A DNA stretch of 64,000 nt from Eubacterium aggregans (GTDB lineage Bacteria > Bacillota > Clostridia > Eubacteriales > Eubacteriaceae): contig NZ_FNRK01000001.1 of NCBI RefSeq assembly GCF_900107815.1, forward strand, positions 1 through 64,000, in the 5' to 3' direction. Below are positions 60,342 through 64,000 of the stretch, in pieces. Within the stretch, counting starts at the first letter, position 1, and each line of letters starts with the position of its first letter. The translations under genes and the position numbers were made by a program. The notes beneath the pieces were generated by a model that was not told the DNA's origin, did not search any database, and worked only from the letters and a program-made list of their open reading frames with translations.

Positions 60342-61160
60342 CTAGAGTTTCAGCAAATCAAGTAATGCTTTCGCTACACCATCTTTGTCATTTGATGTTG
60401 TAATATAATCTGCGTTCTTTTTTACTGTACTCGGAGCATTTTCCATAGCAATACCGATACCTGCACGTTTTAAGAGTGTCATATCATTTTGACTATCACC
60501 AATAGCCATTACTTCAGCAAGGGAAATACCCATATCCTTACAAACAGCTGCCACGCCCACAGTCTTGTCGCATGTTTTAGGAATAATTTCCACAAAAGCA
60601 CCTAATGATGATACAACAAGCACATCCTTATTTATCAGTGCTTCTTCAATACGTGGCTTAATAGTTTCATCTGTCGTTGCCACAAAGAATTTATGCACGC
60701 GATGTGAATACATTTGAATGTTTTGTAAATACAGGATTTGATTCCCAAACGATTCAATATAGGAAGGATGTAAGCCGCTACTCTTTATCCGACTTTTGAC
60801 AGGAGGAATTGTCATCAAACCATAAGGAGTATACATTTCATAAAATACTGAAAGTTCTTCCAATACTTCAAGAACAGATTGTACATCCTTTTGAGAGATA
60901 AAATCCTGATGTACTATTTCCCCACTACTTAAGTTAATGGTCATGGCCCCATTCATACTAATAATATAGGGGTATGCTTGGATTTCGTCGATGTACAACA
61001 GGCATTCAGACAATGGTCTCCCAGTCGCAATGGCAATCGGAATACCTATTTCTTGAACTTTTTCCAGCTTCATCATGGTATTATTTGAAATTTGATGTGA
61101 GGAATTTAATAGCGTTCCATCCAAATCACAAACCAATAGTTTTATTTCACCTTTACACAT
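60342..61160 (-). CDS. Cof-type HAD phosphatase
   Basis: 272 aa. Type IIB HAD: LLVCDLDGTLLNSSHQ (nucleophile Asp), IAIATGRPLSE, and AIGDSQNDMTLLKRAGIGIAMENA (motif IV). Dephosphorylates sugar phosphates or similar. It overlaps the PTS EIIC gene by 8 nt, so it belongs to the sugar operon and may process its product. Confidence 0.9.
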   Translation of the reverse strand: MCKGEIKLLVCDLDGTLLNSSHQISNNTMMKLEKVQEIGIPIAIATGRPLSECLLYIDEIQAYPYIISMNGAMTINLSSGEIVHQDFISQKDVQSVLEVLEELSVFYEMYTPYGLMTIPPVKSRIKSSGLHPSYIESFGNQILYLQNIQMYSHRVHKFFVATTDETIKPRIEEALINKDVLVVSSLGAFVEIIPKTCDKTVGVAAVCKDMGISLAEVMAIGDSQNDMTLLKRAGIGIAMENAPSTVKKNADYITTSNDKDGVAKALLDLLKL

Positions 61161-62238
61161 TTAAATCTTCTTCAGATTGTGGCTGACTTTCCGCGGTTAC
61201 CACCGGTTTCTTTAAGATAAGGGTTATTGCTGCAGCAGTAATTGTCCCTGCAAGAATCGCCACAATGAATCCAAGGGGATTTTCAACAGCACCCGGGATA
61301 GGCAAGATGAAAATCCCGCCATGGACCACAGTAGTCCCTGTTTTGAACAAAGCAATAATCACACCTGCTACCGCAGAACCGATAGCACAGGCAGGTATTA
61401 CACGTTTTGGGTCATTAATGGCAAAAGGAATGTAGCCTTCACAAATTAGGGATGCCCCTAAAATCCAGGCGGCCTTCCCGGCTTCAATCTCCTGCTCTGT
61501 AAACTTCTTTTTTTGAATCGTCGAAGCCAATGCCATTGCTAGAGGGGGAATCATCCCCGCTGCAATAACGGCCCCCATAACCACCTGCGGAACGCCCGGC
61601 TGGGCCACGACAGCTGCAACACCGAAGAAATAGGCAACGCGCAGGATAGGTCCACACAGGTCAACCGCCATCATTGCGCCCAGCACGGCACACAGTAGAA
61701 TCAAGCTACCGCCCTGCATGCTATTTAAAAGCCCCGTCAGGCTGTCCATCAGGAAAGCCACCGGCATTCCCACGACATATGTACAAATCAGACCAACGGC
61801 TAAGGTCGACCCTACGGGAATGATTAAAATTTCATAAACACCATTGAGTGCCTCTGGAAGCTTAATGTACTTCACCATCAGCTTAACACAGTAGCCCGCC
61901 AGAAAACCACCAATGACCGCACCCAAAAAGGTGGAGCCGTTACTCGCAGCAATACTGCCGCCAACCATACCCGCAAGAAGCGCCCGATTATCCGCAATGG
62001 ACGTCGCGATAAAGCCACCGACGATTAGAAACATCAACGACATGGTATGTCCACTACCGATGCCATAAATGACCTGTCCTAAAGTTCCCAGTCCATCTTC
62101 TGGTGCAGACATAGCATCCGCACCAGAAACAGCAAACCCAATAGCCATGAGAATCCCACCGGCTACCACAAAGGGAATCATTGCATTCAGACCTTCTAAC
62201 ATATGGTCAAAGAATTTTTTATTACCCGTACTTTCCAC
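61153..62238 (-). CDS. PTS fructose-type EIIC permease component
   Basis: 361 aa, GTG start (GGGGAG 7 nt upstream). About nine TM helices; GLNAMIPFVVAGGILMAIGFA at the N-terminus and ASLICEGYIPFAINDPKRVIPA are characteristic of fructose-family EIIC. It has no EIIA or EIIB domain; those would have to be encoded outside the window or elsewhere. Lies between deoC (15 bp) and the Cof phosphatase. Confidence 0.9.
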   Translation of the reverse strand: MESTGNKKFFDHMLEGLNAMIPFVVAGGILMAIGFAVSGADAMSAPEDGLGTLGQVIYGIGSGHTMSLMFLIVGGFIATSIADNRALLAGMVGGSIAASNGSTFLGAVIGGFLAGYCVKLMVKYIKLPEALNGVYEILIIPVGSTLAVGLICTYVVGMPVAFLMDSLTGLLNSMQGGSLILLCAVLGAMMAVDLCGPILRVAYFFGVAAVVAQPGVPQVVMGAVIAAGMIPPLAMALASTIQKKKFTEQEIEAGKAAWILGASLICEGYIPFAINDPKRVIPACAIGSAVAGVIIALFKTGTTVVHGGIFILPIPGAVENPLGFIVAILAGTITAAAITLILKKPVVTAESQPQSEEDLNV

Positions 62239-62253
62239 GTTTTTCTCCCCCGG

Positions 62254-62937
62254 TTAGTTATTCTGTTTTTTATACTCTTCAACAATTTTAACGCTGCTGG
62301 AGCTACCAATTCGTTCCGCACCCGCTTCAATCATGGCAAGACAGGTTTCTAAATCCCGAATACCACCTGCGGCTTTGACCTTTACCGTATCACCAACAAC
62401 AGATTTCATTAGTTGAACATCTTCTACCGTTGCGCCACCGGTTGAAAATCCTGTCGATGTCTTAATAAAGTCGGGTTTGACCTTCTTTGCAATCTCAGCC
62501 ATCTTGACAATTTCTTCTGCTGTCAATAAACAATTTTCAAAGATAACCTTTGACAGAACATCGTTTTTACGACAGATCCCAACGATTGCTTCCATTTCCT
62601 TTTCCAGATAGTCCCAATTGCCTTTTTTCAGCTCAACCAGATTAATCACATAATCAATCTCATCTGCACCCTCTTCAATGGCTTTCTCAGTTTCAAAGCA
62701 CTTTGTTTCCAGGACAGTTTGGCCGAGGGGGAAGCTGATTGCTGCCCCAACATGGACGGCTGAATCCTCTAATAAGCTTTTACAAAGGGCCACAGGAGCG
62801 GAGTTAATAGCCACCATTTTAAAGCCATAGTCCTTGCTTTCCTGGCAGAGTTTTTCAAAATCACTCACCTTAGCATCTGCTGCTAAACATGTGTGATCAA
62901 AGTAATTTGCTAACGCTTCAACTGTTAATTTTTCCAT
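62254..62937 (-). CDS. deoC: Deoxyribose-phosphate aldolase
   Basis: 227 aa from MEKLTVEAL; the alternative start at 62955 overlaps the kinase gene. Schiff-base Lys in DFIKTSTGFSTGGAT and second Lys in VKAAGGIRD; substrate site FDHTCL. Normally cleaves deoxyribose 5-phosphate to glyceraldehyde 3-phosphate and acetaldehyde. In this sugar operon it may act on another phosphorylated deoxy-sugar or ketose. Confidence 0.92.
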   Translation of the reverse strand: MEKLTVEALANYFDHTCLAADAKVSDFEKLCQESKDYGFKMVAINSAPVALCKSLLEDSAVHVGAAISFPLGQTVLETKCFETEKAIEEGADEIDYVINLVELKKGNWDYLEKEMEAIVGICRKNDVLSKVIFENCLLTAEEIVKMAEIAKKVKPDFIKTSTGFSTGGATVEDVQLMKSVVGDTVKVKAAGGIRDLETCLAMIEAGAERIGSSSSVKIVEEYKKQNN

Positions 62938-62954
62938 AATTATTTGAACTCCCA

Positions 62955-64000
62955 TTATTTTGTTTTATTGGTTAATACGCAATCCACAGCTTCCTGCCAG
63001 CCCTTATAGAGTTGGTTGCTTTCTTCCCGGCTAATTTCCGGTTCAAACTTCTGATCTAACTCAAATGCCCCCAGAAGCTCATCCTTACTCTTCCAGAAAC
63101 CAGTGGCTAAGCCTGCAAGGAATGCGGCCCCACGGGCAGTGGATTCCACAAATTTTGGTCGCACAACGGGAACACCTAACAGGTCTGACTGGAACTGCAT
63201 CACAAAGTTATTTTTGCAGGCCCCGCCATCCACCTTTAATTCGGTATTCTTAATGCCAGAATCAGTCTCCATGCATTCGATCACATCACGGATTTGATAC
63301 CCCATGGATTCCAGCACAGCTCTTATGATATGCTTTCGGTTCGTCCCTCGGGTCAGCCCAAGGATGGCACCCCGGGCGTGCTGATCCCAATAAGGCGCTG
63401 AGAGCCCCACAAAGGCAGGGACAACATATACCCCATTTGTATCCTTAACTTTTTTTGCAAAGAATTCTGTTTCATCTGCTTCGGAGATAAAGCGCAGCTC
63501 ATCCCGCAACCACTGGACTGAAGCCCCAACAACATAGAGCAGGCCTTCAATTGCATATTCCACCTTACCATCAAGTCCCCAGGCAATGGTAGTCAACAAA
63601 CCATTCTTGGATTTGATGGGTTCGAATCCCGTGTTCATCATAAGGGATCCACCAGTTCCATAGGTCGCTTTCACCATACCTTCATTAAAACAGGCCTGAC
63701 CAAAAAGTGCGCCCTGCTGATCACCAATGGCAGCGGCCACAGGGATGCTTGATCCAAAGAATATTGTGGGATCCGTCATACCATACACCTCGCTGGAAGG
63801 TCTGGGATCTGGAAGGATGGATTTCGGGATATCCAGCTCACTGAGCATCCGCTCATCCCATTTGACGTCATTGATATTGAAAAGCAGCGTCCGTGATGCA
63901 TTGGAATAGTCAATGACATGGGTGCTACCTCCGGTTAAGTTCCAGATGAGCCATGTATCGATGGTTCCAAATAGCAATTCGTCCTTTTCGGCTTTTTCTC
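62955..64000 (-). CDS. Glycerol-kinase-like FGGY kinase (partial, N-terminus beyond the right edge)
   Basis: At least 348 aa of the C-terminal portion. [61 protein letters not shown] and [27 protein letters not shown] closely follow glycerol kinase. The gene continues past base 64000. Followed closely by deoC, EIIC and a Cof phosphatase, so it may be a paralogue serving that pathway rather than the housekeeping glpK; it is left without a symbol for that reason. Confidence 0.9.
   Translation of the reverse strand, partial: EKAEKDELLFGTIDTWLIWNLTGGSTHVIDYSNASRTLLFNINDVKWDERMLSELDIPKSILPDPRPSSEVYGMTDPTIFFGSSIPVAAAIGDQQGALFGQACFNEGMVKATYGTGGSLMMNTGFEPIKSKNGLLTTIAWGLDGKVEYAIEGLLYVVGASVQWLRDELRFISEADETEFFAKKVKDTNGVYVVPAFVGLSAPYWDQHARGAILGLTRGTNRKHIIRAVLESMGYQIRDVIECMETDSGIKNTELKVDGGACKNNFVMQFQSDLLGVPVVRPKFVESTARGAAFLAGLATGFWKSKDELLGAFELDQKFEPEISREESNQLYKGWQEAVDCVLTNKTK

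Overview
The window looks like chromosomal DNA of an anaerobic Bacillota, most likely class Clostridia. The signs are strong Shine-Dalgarno (SD) sites, many TTG/GTG starts, consensus sigma-A promoters, a selenium-dependent-type molybdenum hydroxylase with a polyferredoxin, phosphotransbutyrylase, PTS sugar uptake, CsoR/CopA, and NiCo and fluoride riboswitches. Base composition is about half G+C, with AT-rich patches in the cas intergenic regions and around an IS256-family element (20.0-22.6 kb). I cannot name a genus with confidence.

Region 1 (1-8.45 kb) is a complete type I-C CRISPR-Cas locus on the minus strand: cas3, then cas5-cas8c-cas7-(small winged-helix ORF)-cas4-cas1-cas2, then a leader whose array should lie just left of base 1. 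It holds the main discovery. Each of the two cas promoters has its own plus-strand crRNA-like small RNA gene, made of a promoter, a degenerate repeat hairpin ending in GGATTGAAAY, a pseudo-spacer and a hairpin terminator. The spacer at 8405 matches the cas3 promoter (8312-8327, TTC PAM) with mismatches only at positions 6 and 12. The spacer at 6018 matches the cas5 operon promoter (5877-5893, TTC PAM) with a mismatch only at position 12. Positions 6 and 12 are the flipped-out positions of type I Cascade, so both look like Cas-regulating (CreR-type) guides by which Cascade represses its own two operons without cleaving.

Region 2 (8.6-20 kb): a MarR regulator and citrate synthase; a Bce-type ABC transporter with a coupled alpha/beta hydrolase; a DUF6465-like protein; and a SorC-controlled cluster of glycerol-1-phosphate dehydrogenase, FGGY kinase and NagD/AraL-type phosphatase.

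Region 3 (20-34.8 kb): a TetR regulator, a gene fragment and an IS256-family element with 8-bp target duplication; an extremely acidic repeat protein; the molybdenum hydroxylase/ferredoxin pair; glyA; a NYN-LOTUS protein; a chagasin-like lipoprotein; a membrane GDPD phosphodiesterase; and a NiCo-riboswitch-controlled P-type ATPase.

Region 4 (34.8-42.6 kb): an alpha-glucoside PTS operon (EIICB, GH4 6-phosphoglucosidase, ROK kinase, unknown membrane protein, EIIA) behind two overlapping RpiR regulators, then gene debris and small ORFs.

Region 5 (42.6-53 kb): csoR-copA, with an in-frame copZ that keeps its own SD inside copA and a cluster of DnaA-box sequences inside the copA coding region; small unknown genes; an AraC/GyrI gene broken at a G7 run; ptb; a YgjP-like peptidase, a ChrA pair, a phosphopantetheinyl transferase and a MATE exporter.

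Region 6 (53-64 kb): a lipoprotein and an ArsD-like Cys-rich protein, YhaM, an aminotransferase, a V4R-GGDEF pair, a fluoride riboswitch with two crcB genes, YitT, and a sugar cluster (glycerol-kinase-like FGGY, DeoC, fructose-type EIIC, Cof phosphatase) that runs off the right edge.
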